From: an uncultured Bacteroidia bacterium
Lineage (GTDB): Bacteria > Bacteroidota > Bacteroidia > Bacteroidales > ML635J-15
Assembly: GCA_902776565.1 (NCBI GenBank)
Contig: CACYQN010000017.1
Span: forward strand, 25,125-89,124
Reading direction: 5' to 3'
Length of the DNA: 64,000 bases
Positions within the stretch are counted from its first letter, which is position 1; every line of letters begins with the position of its first letter. Below the pieces are notes generated by a model, which saw only the letters and a program-made list of their open reading frames with translations, ran no database searches and had not been told where the DNA came from. Positions 28,022 to 36,845 of the stretch are shown piece after piece. The translations under genes and the position numbers were made by a program.

Positions 28022-29290
28022 ATGAAGAAGTTATTTTTAATAGGTATAGCATTGACTTTGGCGTTTGCCTTGAACGCCCAGAAGCAGATGATTACCAGCG
28101 CATGGAGCTATCTTAAGGATGGCTATCTTGATGATGCAAAGAAGGCAATCGATAAGGCTGAGGCAAATCCTCAGACTGCAGAAAGTTTTAAGACTTTCTG
28201 GTTCAAAGGTCAGATTTATCAGGAAATTGGAAGTTCAAAGAACAAGAAGTATCAGGCTTTGTGTAACGACTGCTACGAGGTTGCTTACGAGTCGTATATG
28301 AAGGCTTTGAAGTACAACTTTGTAAAGGCTGAGCATCGTGACATTGATTTCACAACTCAGGCTGGTCTTATGAAATTTGCAAACATTCTGAACCAGAACA
28401 ATGAAGCAAACTACGAAAGTACCGAAGCGTTTATGGATATTCTATTCCAGAGATTCCCGGCTTTGTCCAATGCTTTTGTTAACAAAGGTATCAATGCATT
28501 CCAGAGCAGCGATTTCGAAACTTCCTACAATCAGTTTGAGAAGGCAATCCAGATTTCAACTCTTACTTTCCGCATCGATACTCAGATTTACTACTATGCT
28601 TCATTGGCAGCAATGAGAAGCAAGAAGTTTGAAGAGGCTATTTCTCTCAACGATTTCCTTATCGGAGCAAATTACGGAATTGACAACAAGGAAAAGGTTT
28701 CCGTATATGTTAACCAGGCAATGGCTTTGAAGGAAACTGGCGACACTGCCAAGATGCTCAAAGTTTTGGAAGATGGTATTGCTAAGTTCCCGAACGACAA
28801 CTATCCGCTTGTTATTGAGACTTTCAACTACTATGTGGCTTCTGGAAATGACGAAAAGGCAAGGGAATACATTAACATGGCAATGCAAAACGACCCCAAC
28901 AATGCTCAGTTCCTTGTAATCCGTGGTACTTTGTCGCAGGAAATGAAGGACAATAAGGCTGCAGAAGCAGACTTTAACAGGGCTCTTGAACTCGACCCGA
29001 ACAATTACGATGCTATTTATGGCCTTGGCGCTTTGTATATCAACACTGCTGCTGATACATTGGAGTGGGCAGACAAGAACCTTCCGCCAACAGACTTCAC
29101 CGCTTTTGAGAAGTATCAGGATATTGCAAAGGAATATCAGTCAAAGGCATTGCCTCACCTTGAGAAAGCTTTGTCAATTAAGCCAAACGATTTGCAGGTT
29201 CTTCAGATTTTGAAGGAATTGTACTACAAGACTGGAAAGTTCGAAGAAAGCCAGCAGATGGGTGCAAGAATCAAGGAACTCACCGAATAA
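28022..29290 (+). CDS. Exported tetratricopeptide repeat protein
   Basis: A 422-residue protein with a signal peptide (MKKLFLIGIALTLAFALNAQ). Helical TPR motifs fill the rest; the clearest is AAEADFNRALELDPNNYDAIYGLGALY (29000-29040 region), preceded by units such as ETSYNQFEKAIQIS. It is probably a periplasmic scaffold. It follows gyrA by 22 bases and is closed by a strong terminator. No enzymatic motif is present. The specific partner is unknown. Confidence 0.85.
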   Translation: MKKLFLIGIALTLAFALNAQKQMITSAWSYLKDGYLDDAKKAIDKAEANPQTAESFKTFWFKGQIYQEIGSSKNKKYQALCNDCYEVAYESYMKALKYNFVKAEHRDIDFTTQAGLMKFANILNQNNEANYESTEAFMDILFQRFPALSNAFVNKGINAFQSSDFETSYNQFEKAIQISTLTFRIDTQIYYYASLAAMRSKKFEEAISLNDFLIGANYGIDNKEKVSVYVNQAMALKETGDTAKMLKVLEDGIAKFPNDNYPLVIETFNYYVASGNDEKAREYINMAMQNDPNNAQFLVIRGTLSQEMKDNKAAEADFNRALELDPNNYDAIYGLGALYINTAADTLEWADKNLPPTDFTAFEKYQDIAKEYQSKALPHLEKALSIKPNDLQVLQILKELYYKTGKFEESQQMGARIKELTE

Positions 29291-29310
29291 GATTATTATC
29301 AATTGATAGG

Positions 29311-29343
29311 AAACGGAGAATGCAAAGCATTCTCCGTTTTTTT
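29311..29343 (+). terminator. gyrA-TPR operon terminator
   Basis: A perfect 11-bp stem ACGGAGAATGC / GCATTCTCCGT with loop AAA (29313-29337), followed by a run of T. Confidence 0.93.
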
Positions 29344-29426
29344 GTATAGGTGTCCGTTAAAAATAAATAATACATTGGTAATTTGTGTATTATCAATCAG
29401 GTGCCTTAAAATAAAAAAAGAAAGTT

Positions 29427-29608
29427 GTCATTTCGGAAGCTAGTCGTAACACGCGATACGGAACGGGGAGCGTTGTGAAGACTGCTGTCCGTAATCTGTT
29501 AACGGATTATTATAGAACAGATTACTCACTTCTTTCGTGAGAGAGTTCCGTACAAACAGGCTCACACGACACGTTCCTTAGTCGGTTCGCTTTGTTTTAC
29601 GGAATGAC
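29427..29608. repeat. Long imperfect palindromic intergenic element
   Basis: About 182 bp bounded by the inverted ends GTCATTTCGGAA and TTACGGAATGAC. A 10-bp stem GTAATCTGTT/AACAGATTAC forms the centre, and other arms pair imperfectly (GGAACGGGGAGCGTTGTG against CACACGACACGTTCC). It contains no reading frame. GTCATT...AATGAC elements of this kind are scattered through many Bacteroidetes genomes, which is remembered and not checked here. Confidence 0.65.
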
Positions 29609-29638
29609 GTGGAAGTGGATTTAGCAGACAATAATAGT

Positions 29639-32311
29639 TTAGTTGTAGAAGTTATCGAACCAGCTTCTACGTTTGTTGAGCTTCAAGTCCTGTAGCATCG
29701 AGGCCTTTACGTTGATTTGGAAGGCGTACGACTTGTGCTGTCCGAATGGAACTACGTGCAGGCTCATTTCCCAGCAATGCAGGTCGCGGTAAATGTCGAT
29801 GGTGGTTGGGCTCATCTTCTTGGCTTCGAAGTCGTATCCTGTCGCCACGCTAATCTTCCATTTCTTCGTTATGTTGAGTTCTCCGGAGACATTGAGCGTC
29901 TGGGTTATCTTCATTTCGTCGTATGGCTTTGTGTATCTGAATGTATAGCTTACGCGCAGATTCCATGGCACATTGAAGTCCACATAGCTGTTCGGGTATC
30001 CGTATATTATGTCGTATAAACTTTCCTGCTGCTCGGCAATTTTCTTGTCGCGGGCTTTCGAGTTGAGTGAGAATCCTACCGTTAGGTATCCGATTGTCAT
30101 TCTGACCAGATGCCCGTTTGTTTTGACTAGAGCCTTGTTTATTCGTTGGTATGTTCCGTATTCGTTCTGTGCTATGGCGTAAGGGTCGAGCGTGGTGTTG
30201 AACGATATGTCAACGACCTTGATTCTTGTTCGGGCAGTGATGCTTATTGGAGCCCAGCGCAGACTGTCGGCAAAGATGTTGTAGTTTGTCGAGATGTTGA
30301 AGCTTTCGAGCAACTTTATCTTCATGTTGTCCTTGGTCGTGTCCTTCAGGTTGCGGAGTTTCATCTCAAGGTTGTTGCCAAGGTTTATGTTGACAGTTCC
30401 CGAACCGCCTTTGTTCGGAGTTCCGTATGGCAGTCCCTCGAACATCGAGTACATGTTTGATACGGTATCGTACTGACCTGTGGAGTTGTTGTACATCACA
30501 CGCGAATAGGTTCCGTAGTACTTGTATTTCTCCTTGCCGAAGTCGGGCACGTAGCTGAAGCTGACGTTAGGCGAGAACACATGCCGCAGAGCCTTTACTT
30601 TTCCTTTGCGGAAATTGAACATACCATAAATAGTTGTTGACCATGATAGCGATGCATTGTAGTCCCAAACGCGGGCAAATGTAGATGCATAGTCGGTTTC
30701 CAGCAGGTTTTCGCTATCGTTCCATTGTTTTGAAAAACGTTTGAAGTACCATCTCTCGTTGTAGTTGAACGATGGGGTTAATGTGGTGTATTTGAATAGT
30801 TTGAACGACGCGTTTATTGGAATGCGGTGGATTATGCCGTTTGTAATGCTGTCGTATGGTATGTTGAAGAAATCGGCGTCGTTTGTCCTAATCTTGTTGG
30901 TTGCGTTCATTGTGTAGGCGATGGATATTTTCTCGTAGAAACGGCTCTTGCCGACGGCTTTCTTTCGTTTGAACGGGTAGATTCGGCTCATGTTGAACGC
31001 GAATTCCGGTAGTGTGAGGTCGATGCTTCCTGTATTGCTGTTCTGCGAATGTTTGAGTGCAACCGACATACTGAGCGGAGTGTTGGGGAATACGTAGCTG
31101 TACGAAACGCTCGACTGCTTGGTGGAGGTCATGTAGTTGTTGACGTTGTACGAATTGTACTTGTCGTAGTCGGTGCTGCTCATGTTTACGTCGGCAGAAA
31201 AGGTGGAGTTAGGGTTTGCTTTTGAATCCTGTGTGAATTTCCATCTCAATGCGTACTGGTTTGATGCTGAGAAGTTAGATAATCCTCTGTATCCAAATAG
31301 GTTACGGTTGTATTTGAAGCTTAGCGACCCGTTGAACTTGTAGCGCAACTTGTAGTTCATTATCATGCCGGCGCCCCAACTGCCCTTTGAATATATGTCG
31401 CCTAAAACGGTGAGGTCTACATAGTCGTTTATTGCCCAGTAGTAACCTCCATTGCGCAGGAAGAAACCGCGGTTTTCCTCGTCGCCGAATTCTGGTATTA
31501 TAATGCCCGATGTACCGCCTTTCTTGTTGGGGAAGAATCCGAAGGGGATGCCTATTGGTGTGGGCACGTCTTCTACGACGAGGTTTGCCGGTCCGGAAAT
31601 AATCTTGTCGTCGGGGATTACGATTGCTTTGCTAAGGTTGAAATAGAAATGCGGGTCGGGCAGGTCGCAGGTCGTGAACTTGCCGTGTGTCATGTGTATG
31701 TGCTTGTTTTCGTGGAGTTTAGTCTTGCCACCAATGAGGTAGGCTCCATCGTAAACTGTGGTCACATTCTTTATTATGCCTTTCTTGGAGTTGAAATTGT
31801 ATCTTATTGTATCGGCAACAAAAGTCTCGTCGCCTTGGTTGAATTCGGGCTTTCCTACAATTGAATCGCCATCGGTGCGACCGTAGGCATATACTTCCTT
31901 CTTGTCGAGGTCAACTTCGATGAAGGCTGCGTTTATTGTCATGTCTTCGTACTTAACCACGGCATTCCCGTATAGGAAAGCCTTGCGGTTTTTCATGTCG
32001 TTTAGCAGTGAGTCGTCGGAGTTGTAATATACAGGAACGTCGAAATCCTTTGATTTTGAGTGCTTGCTTTTTCCAAAATTCGGGATTGCTATAGTATCAA
32101 CGTGCAGGGAGTCTGGAACTGCTGGTAATGAGTCTGTTATGTTTTGTGTAGTATCTGTTTGCAGTAATGTTTCCGATGAGGTTTTTGTTGTATCTTGTAC
32201 ATGCGTAACTTGCGGAAACACAGAGGTGTTTGCCACAAATATTGCAAAAACTACAAATAATAGTTTGTGCAGGTATTTTTTTAATAATATGAAATTCTTA
32301 CTTTTGCACAA
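29639..32311 (-). CDS. lptD: LPS transport outer-membrane protein LptD (OstA family)
   Basis: An 890-residue precursor with a signal segment (LLFVVFAIFVANTSVFPQ), an OstA-like N-terminal domain (about 95-230, GNAVVKYEDMTINAAFIEVD) and a large C-terminal beta-barrel rich in alternating aromatics that ends RRSWFDNFYN. It would insert lipopolysaccharide into the outer leaflet with LptE, whose gene is at 50923. No ATG exists before the signal segment, and an in-frame stop lies just upstream, so the start is probably the TTG at 32311. The divergent amidase promoter overlaps the first codons. Confidence 0.9.
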   Translation of the reverse strand: MCKSKNFILLKKYLHKLLFVVFAIFVANTSVFPQVTHVQDTTKTSSETLLQTDTTQNITDSLPAVPDSLHVDTIAIPNFGKSKHSKSKDFDVPVYYNSDDSLLNDMKNRKAFLYGNAVVKYEDMTINAAFIEVDLDKKEVYAYGRTDGDSIVGKPEFNQGDETFVADTIRYNFNSKKGIIKNVTTVYDGAYLIGGKTKLHENKHIHMTHGKFTTCDLPDPHFYFNLSKAIVIPDDKIISGPANLVVEDVPTPIGIPFGFFPNKKGGTSGIIIPEFGDEENRGFFLRNGGYYWAINDYVDLTVLGDIYSKGSWGAGMIMNYKLRYKFNGSLSFKYNRNLFGYRGLSNFSASNQYALRWKFTQDSKANPNSTFSADVNMSSTDYDKYNSYNVNNYMTSTKQSSVSYSYVFPNTPLSMSVALKHSQNSNTGSIDLTLPEFAFNMSRIYPFKRKKAVGKSRFYEKISIAYTMNATNKIRTNDADFFNIPYDSITNGIIHRIPINASFKLFKYTTLTPSFNYNERWYFKRFSKQWNDSENLLETDYASTFARVWDYNASLSWSTTIYGMFNFRKGKVKALRHVFSPNVSFSYVPDFGKEKYKYYGTYSRVMYNNSTGQYDTVSNMYSMFEGLPYGTPNKGGSGTVNINLGNNLEMKLRNLKDTTKDNMKIKLLESFNISTNYNIFADSLRWAPISITARTRIKVVDISFNTTLDPYAIAQNEYGTYQRINKALVKTNGHLVRMTIGYLTVGFSLNSKARDKKIAEQQESLYDIIYGYPNSYVDFNVPWNLRVSYTFRYTKPYDEMKITQTLNVSGELNITKKWKISVATGYDFEAKKMSPTTIDIYRDLHCWEMSLHVVPFGQHKSYAFQINVKASMLQDLKLNKRRSWFDNFYN
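32299..32306 (+). promoter_or_regulatory. -7 box of the amidase-MCE operon
   Basis: TACTTTTG at 32299-32306, with TTTT 19 bases upstream in place of TTTG. It lies within the 5' end of lptD, so the two divergent transcripts overlap here. Confidence 0.6.
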
Positions 32312-32334
32312 AATTTGTTATACCCAGTTTTCTT

Positions 32335-33606
32335 ATGAAAATTGGTGCAAAGATAATAAATATGACAAAATTTATGTTGCAAAAAATAAGTATAGCATTA
32401 ATGGTTGTCCTGACGATGGTATTGTTCGTTAACAATGCTGATGCTCAGGGTACTAAGGGCAAAGGCTTGAGTGTCGTTGTCATTGACCCGGGGCACGGAG
32501 GCAAGGACCCTGGTGCTGTAGGAAAGACCGCCAAGGAGAAGGACATTGTACTTTCTGTTGCCTTGAAGTTAGGAAACTTGATAAAGAAAAATTACCCTAA
32601 TGTGAAGGTTTTATATACTCGCGACAAGGATGTTTTTGTTGAATTGAACGAACGTGCCAATGTGGCAAACCGCAACAATGCAGACCTTTTCATTTCTATC
32701 CATGTCAATTCGGTGGATGGCAATACTTCGTCGCACGGTACCGAAACCTTTGTGATGGGTTTGCATAAGAATGATGCCAACCTAGCCGTTGCAAAGCGCG
32801 AAAACTCAGTAATCTTGCAGGAGGACAACTATTCGTCGAAGTACGATGGTTTCGACCCCAACGACCCTGAAAGCAACATCATTTTCAGCCTGTTCCAGAA
32901 TGCATATTCCGACCAGAGCTTGTTGCTGGCGGCATCTGTCGAAGATGAATTCAAGTCTTCTATCAAGCGTTACGACCGCGGTGTGAAGCAGGCTGGTTTC
33001 CTCGTGCTATGGAAGACGGCAATGCCAAGCATTCTTACCGAACTTGGTTTTATAAGCAATCCCGAAGAAGAAAAATATCTGAAGTCTGATGCTGGTCAGA
33101 CCGAACTGGCAATTTCGATTTACAATGCATTTGCAAAATACAAGTCGCAGTACGACAGTTCGCCCGTGTATCTGGAAAAGATTCCTGAACGTCCAGCATC
33201 GGCACAGACATCGCAGCCAAAGGAGCAACCAAAGCCAGAAGCAACAGTAACAGAGAAGCCCGAGGCTCAGGCGCAGACCGATGACAAGGCAAATGTTTCG
33301 GCGGAAAAGCCGAAGGAACAAGCCCCGAAGACCGAAGATACGTCGGGAATAGTGTTCAAGGTGCAGATAAGGATGTCGCCTAAGGAACTTGAAGTTAACG
33401 AAAAGAATTTTGGAAAATATTTCGAAAAGGTATCGTATTATATGCACGACGGCAGCTACAAGTACACTGTCGGGGCAGAAAAGGACTACAATGCCATACT
33501 GAAGTTTTTCCATGAAGTGAAGTCAACCTATCCGGGGTGTTTTGTGATAGCTCTGAAGGATGGCAAGAGAATGGATTTGAACGAAGCAATAAAGGCAACA
33601 AAGTAA
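32335..33606 (+). CDS. N-acetylmuramoyl-L-alanine amidase with SPOR-like tail
   Basis: A 423-residue exported zinc amidase that cleaves the peptide from peptidoglycan. The Amidase_3 domain shows VVIDPGHGGKDPGAVG, LFISIHVNS and the catalytic glutamate in ILTELGFISN. A Pro/Glu/Ala-rich linker (about 285-345) leads to an 80-residue C-terminal domain that starts VFKVQIRMS and ends near GCFVIALKDGKRM, which resembles a degenerate SPOR domain for septal peptidoglycan. The start could also be the ATG at 32362, which gives a more standard signal peptide. The MCE gene follows 7 bases after the stop. Confidence 0.92.
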   Translation: MKIGAKIINMTKFMLQKISIALMVVLTMVLFVNNADAQGTKGKGLSVVVIDPGHGGKDPGAVGKTAKEKDIVLSVALKLGNLIKKNYPNVKVLYTRDKDVFVELNERANVANRNNADLFISIHVNSVDGNTSSHGTETFVMGLHKNDANLAVAKRENSVILQEDNYSSKYDGFDPNDPESNIIFSLFQNAYSDQSLLLAASVEDEFKSSIKRYDRGVKQAGFLVLWKTAMPSILTELGFISNPEEEKYLKSDAGQTELAISIYNAFAKYKSQYDSSPVYLEKIPERPASAQTSQPKEQPKPEATVTEKPEAQAQTDDKANVSAEKPKEQAPKTEDTSGIVFKVQIRMSPKELEVNEKNFGKYFEKVSYYMHDGSYKYTVGAEKDYNAILKFFHEVKSTYPGCFVIALKDGKRMDLNEAIKATK

Positions 33607-33613
33607 TAAGGAT

Positions 33614-34969
33614 ATGCAGAAGAAAAATAGGAAGTTTTTGATATATGGGATTTTGGGAATAGTTGTCCTTGTGGTTACTTATTTCGGAATAGGTTTCCTG
33701 AAGGGCAGCCAGTTGTTCAAAAACACAAGCGAATATTATGTGTATTACGACCGTGTGGATGGTCTTAACACTTCGAGCCTTGTGCAGGTAAACGGCTACA
33801 AGATTGGTAAGGTGTCGAAGATAGAATTGCTTCCCGAAAAGGATTGTAAACTGCTGGTAACGCTTGAATTACAGAACGATTATCCGATTCCAGACTCTTC
33901 GGTTGCTGCCATTGTAAGTACCGATATTATGGGTACCAAGGGCATTGAGATGCGTTTTAGCGGCAAGACCACCTACCATAAGGCAGGTGATTTTCTGCTT
34001 GGTCAGACGCAGGAAAACCTGAAGGACCAGATAAGTGCCGAAGTGCTTCCTGTAAAGAAGGCTGTTGAGGACTTGATGGTGGAAATTACCGATGTCATTG
34101 ATATTGTGTCGGGTGTGTTCAACGAGGATACACGCCAGAACCTAGAGGAAAGCTTTGCTTCGTTGAGAAATTCACTTGTCCACCTTGAGCATTCTGTCGG
34201 GCATCTTGACAACATTATGTCGAAGGAAACCGACGATATTGTTGATATTCTTGCAAATGTGAAGACCTTGAGCGACTCTCTTGCTGCCAGCACCGACGAT
34301 ATTAATAATTTCCTTGACAATATTTCGACCTTCTCCGATACGCTTACCGCTTTGCATCTTACAAAGACCGTTAATGAGGTTAATAGCGTTGTTGCTAAGG
34401 TTAACGATATAGTTGACAAGGTAAATCGTGGCGAAGGTACGCTTGGCGAACTTATACACGACAACACTCTTGCATTGCAGGTGGAAAATGCAGCTATGAA
34501 TCTGGACAAATTGTTGACCGATATACGTATTCATCCAAAGAAGTACATCAACTTGAGCGTATTTGGAGGCAAGTCTTATTATGTGACCGATGAGGGCTAT
34601 CTGTCCGACAAGGACTTGGAAAGGATGAAGCAGCAGCAGGAAAAAGACCTTCAAGATACCGAAAAGGAATTGCAGAAGGAAATGAAATCGGAAACCAAGA
34701 CTGGGCTATATTTTGCAATACAGATTTTGTCGTCGCAATCGAAAGCAGACATGACATCGCGTGAGTTCAAGTCGCATAACGATGTTGTGGAAATTCATAG
34801 TGAAGGCCGCTACAGATATTTCCTCTATCCGCATTCTAATCCTAAGTACACCAATACTTACCTGAAGGATGCAAAGGCTGACTTCCCCGAAGCCTTCCCT
34901 GTTGCAATTGAAAAGGGCAAGGTGATTTTATACGATGAAGGCCGTACAAAATATAATAGTAAACAATAA
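33614..34969 (+). CDS. MlaD/MCE-family lipid transport protein with SPOR-like tail
   Basis: The 451-residue protein has one N-terminal membrane anchor (LIYGILGIVVLVVTYFGIGF), then an MCE domain (about 38-125: YYDRVDGLNTSSLVQVNGYKIG, STDIMGTKGIEM). Next is a long helical coiled region (130-330) that could form a periplasmic needle, then a C-terminal domain beginning LYFAIQILSSQ that resembles the tail of the preceding amidase. MCE proteins bind phospholipids and pass them across the periplasm. It is cotranscribed with the amidase. No permease or ATPase partner is nearby. Confidence 0.9.
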   Translation: MQKKNRKFLIYGILGIVVLVVTYFGIGFLKGSQLFKNTSEYYVYYDRVDGLNTSSLVQVNGYKIGKVSKIELLPEKDCKLLVTLELQNDYPIPDSSVAAIVSTDIMGTKGIEMRFSGKTTYHKAGDFLLGQTQENLKDQISAEVLPVKKAVEDLMVEITDVIDIVSGVFNEDTRQNLEESFASLRNSLVHLEHSVGHLDNIMSKETDDIVDILANVKTLSDSLAASTDDINNFLDNISTFSDTLTALHLTKTVNEVNSVVAKVNDIVDKVNRGEGTLGELIHDNTLALQVENAAMNLDKLLTDIRIHPKKYINLSVFGGKSYYVTDEGYLSDKDLERMKQQQEKDLQDTEKELQKEMKSETKTGLYFAIQILSSQSKADMTSREFKSHNDVVEIHSEGRYRYFLYPHSNPKYTNTYLKDAKADFPEAFPVAIEKGKVILYDEGRTKYNSKQ

Positions 34970-34980
34970 CCAATAATAAG

Positions 34981-35009
34981 GAACGGACAGTGTTTGCCGT
35001 CCGTTTTTT
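34981..35009 (+). terminator. Amidase-MCE operon terminator
   Basis: ACGGAC (34983-34988) pairs with GTCCGT (34999-35004) and is followed by six T in all. Confidence 0.85.
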
Positions 35010-35019
35010 GTTTGATTAG

Positions 35020-35255
35020 CGATAAACACACCAACGGCTTTAGCCGTAGAAACGTGCGTAGCACATGAAACGGCGCAGCCATCAAACATTCAAACGCCGC
35101 AGGCATTGAAACCGCCCCTTCGACAGGCTCAGGGAGCTATATGCTTTGAAACGGCGCTAGCCATTGAACGGCGAAGCCCTCAACGCCGCAGGCATATAAA
35201 CGGCTTTAGCCATTCAAACAGCGTAGCGAGAAACGCCGCAGGCATTGAAACATAT
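35020..35255. repeat. Array of mini-hairpins (GGC-loop-GCC type)
   Basis: About nine short imperfect hairpins such as ACGGCTTTAGCCGT, ACGGCGCTAGCC, ACGGCGAAGCC and ACGCCGCAGGC are separated by spacers like CATTGAAA. A CCTTCGACAGGCTCAGGG element (35117-35134) sits in the middle. No reading frame or promoter is visible. The array fills the gap between two convergent transcripts. Confidence 0.75.
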
Positions 35256-35258
35256 AAA

Positions 35259-36833
35259 CTATCTTATTATCCTCGACCTAACCCCGATACACACTCCCAG
35301 ATACTTGTCTTTCCGCAATTCGTTGCTGTTGTAGCGCATAGCTATTTCTGCAAAAACCGACAACGCCTTGTTCTTGAGCGGATAATATGCAATGTCGAAT
35401 TTCACAGTCGCGACATTTGTGCGGATTCCCTGCAACAGAACATTGTAGTAGCTCGAAACCGGAATATTGCTTTGGCTTGGCATGTAGGCGTCCATCGTGG
35501 GATAGAAGACATTTTGCCCGAAGTGAGAATATTGTGACGAATCGGCTCCGACAATTGCGTACGCGACCTTTAGGTTGCATTCAATGAAGTCGTTGAAATA
35601 GCTAATTCCGCCAACACCTTCGACGAAGTTTGCTCCAAGCGGGTGGGCGAGAGGCTTGCCGTTGCATGTATAGGTTAACTCGCGTACGCTATGCGAATAG
35701 GTGTAAGGACGCACAATGTTTCCCTCGACAAAGCAATCCAAACCCTTGACCTTGAACATATCGAAGAACTTCATACCTCCTTGTATGCCCCATTTGTTTG
35801 CAAACCAGCCATACAGACCTGTATATGAACTGCTAAGCCTATGCTTGATGTCGTTCATCAGTTGTCCAACAATCACATCGTCGAGGACAAACTGTGCGTA
35901 TATGCAGTTCTTCTGGCTGAACGAAACTTTGAAATTTGCACCCATAAGCACATTGTTGTCGCTGCCAAGCGAATAGTCAATAGGGCGGAAGAAAACCACC
36001 GGGTTGAAGAATTCGAACGACATGAATTTCCTCGACATTACCGACTCGAACAATCCTACATTGACATGCTTGCCTATGCGGCAGTCGAGGTAATGAGTAA
36101 CATTGTATTTTGGAATGTTGTAGGAATTGTAATAGGTTGGATTGCCAAACCTTGACCACGCGCACGAATACTTGAAGTTAAGGAATTCGCTTTCAATCTT
36201 AATGTACGGATGGTTTCCGCTGTAGTCGGACTGTAGCAATGAGCGGTAGCCGTCGCCATAGAACTGTTTTCCGTTTCCTGCTTCAATGCAGAAAAATTCG
36301 GCAGGAGTGTAGTTTATGTTGAATGTCTGCTCGAATGAAAGCAAGTATGGATAAAACTGATTTTCGGTGAAGAAGCCCCAGACTTCGTCAAAGTTAAATC
36401 CATCATGATAATTGTATATATATTTTGAGTGAGTTAAAAACCTTTCTGTTAAGGAGTAGTTGATGTTTAACTTGTTCATCAACGAGAAATCGACAAGGAA
36501 TCCGAGAGTTTCGTTAAGTTGGCAACGTTCCATGAAAGGTCTTTTTAGTGCATTAAGATTCCCGTATAGATTATATAATGGTGCAATATTCAAGAATACT
36601 TTTGGCTTTTGCAGTTTGTATGCCACAAAGTCGCTCATCGGGACAATGGAATCCGACATTTCCGTCTGTGGTGTAGTTCTGTATGGCTTCATTGATGAGT
36701 GCGTGGTCGAGAATTTACCGTTTGCCGACTTTTCTATGTCGCGGGCAATGCGGAAGTCGCGTACCTGTAGGTTCTGTGCGAAGGCTGTTACCGACGCGAG
36801 AATTATGATTGATATTAATGCTATTCGTTTCAT
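35259..36833 (-). CDS. Wzi/RemB-like outer-membrane beta-barrel protein
   Basis: A 524-residue protein with a signal peptide (MKRIALISIIILASVTAFAQ) and a beta-strand-rich body. The segment GNGKQFYGDGYRSLLQSDYS followed by PYIKIE is the signature seen in Wzi capsule-assembly and RemB gliding-motility barrels. It starts 12 bases after the stop of a similar gene, which has the matching GYDRLFIGDGLHSMILSDYA. The two are diverged tandem paralogues and probably one operon. The role in capsule attachment or motility is inferred. Confidence 0.72.
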   Translation of the reverse strand: MKRIALISIIILASVTAFAQNLQVRDFRIARDIEKSANGKFSTTHSSMKPYRTTPQTEMSDSIVPMSDFVAYKLQKPKVFLNIAPLYNLYGNLNALKRPFMERCQLNETLGFLVDFSLMNKLNINYSLTERFLTHSKYIYNYHDGFNFDEVWGFFTENQFYPYLLSFEQTFNINYTPAEFFCIEAGNGKQFYGDGYRSLLQSDYSGNHPYIKIESEFLNFKYSCAWSRFGNPTYYNSYNIPKYNVTHYLDCRIGKHVNVGLFESVMSRKFMSFEFFNPVVFFRPIDYSLGSDNNVLMGANFKVSFSQKNCIYAQFVLDDVIVGQLMNDIKHRLSSSYTGLYGWFANKWGIQGGMKFFDMFKVKGLDCFVEGNIVRPYTYSHSVRELTYTCNGKPLAHPLGANFVEGVGGISYFNDFIECNLKVAYAIVGADSSQYSHFGQNVFYPTMDAYMPSQSNIPVSSYYNVLLQGIRTNVATVKFDIAYYPLKNKALSVFAEIAMRYNSNELRKDKYLGVCIGVRSRIIR

Positions 36834-36845
36834 TATGCGTCGATT

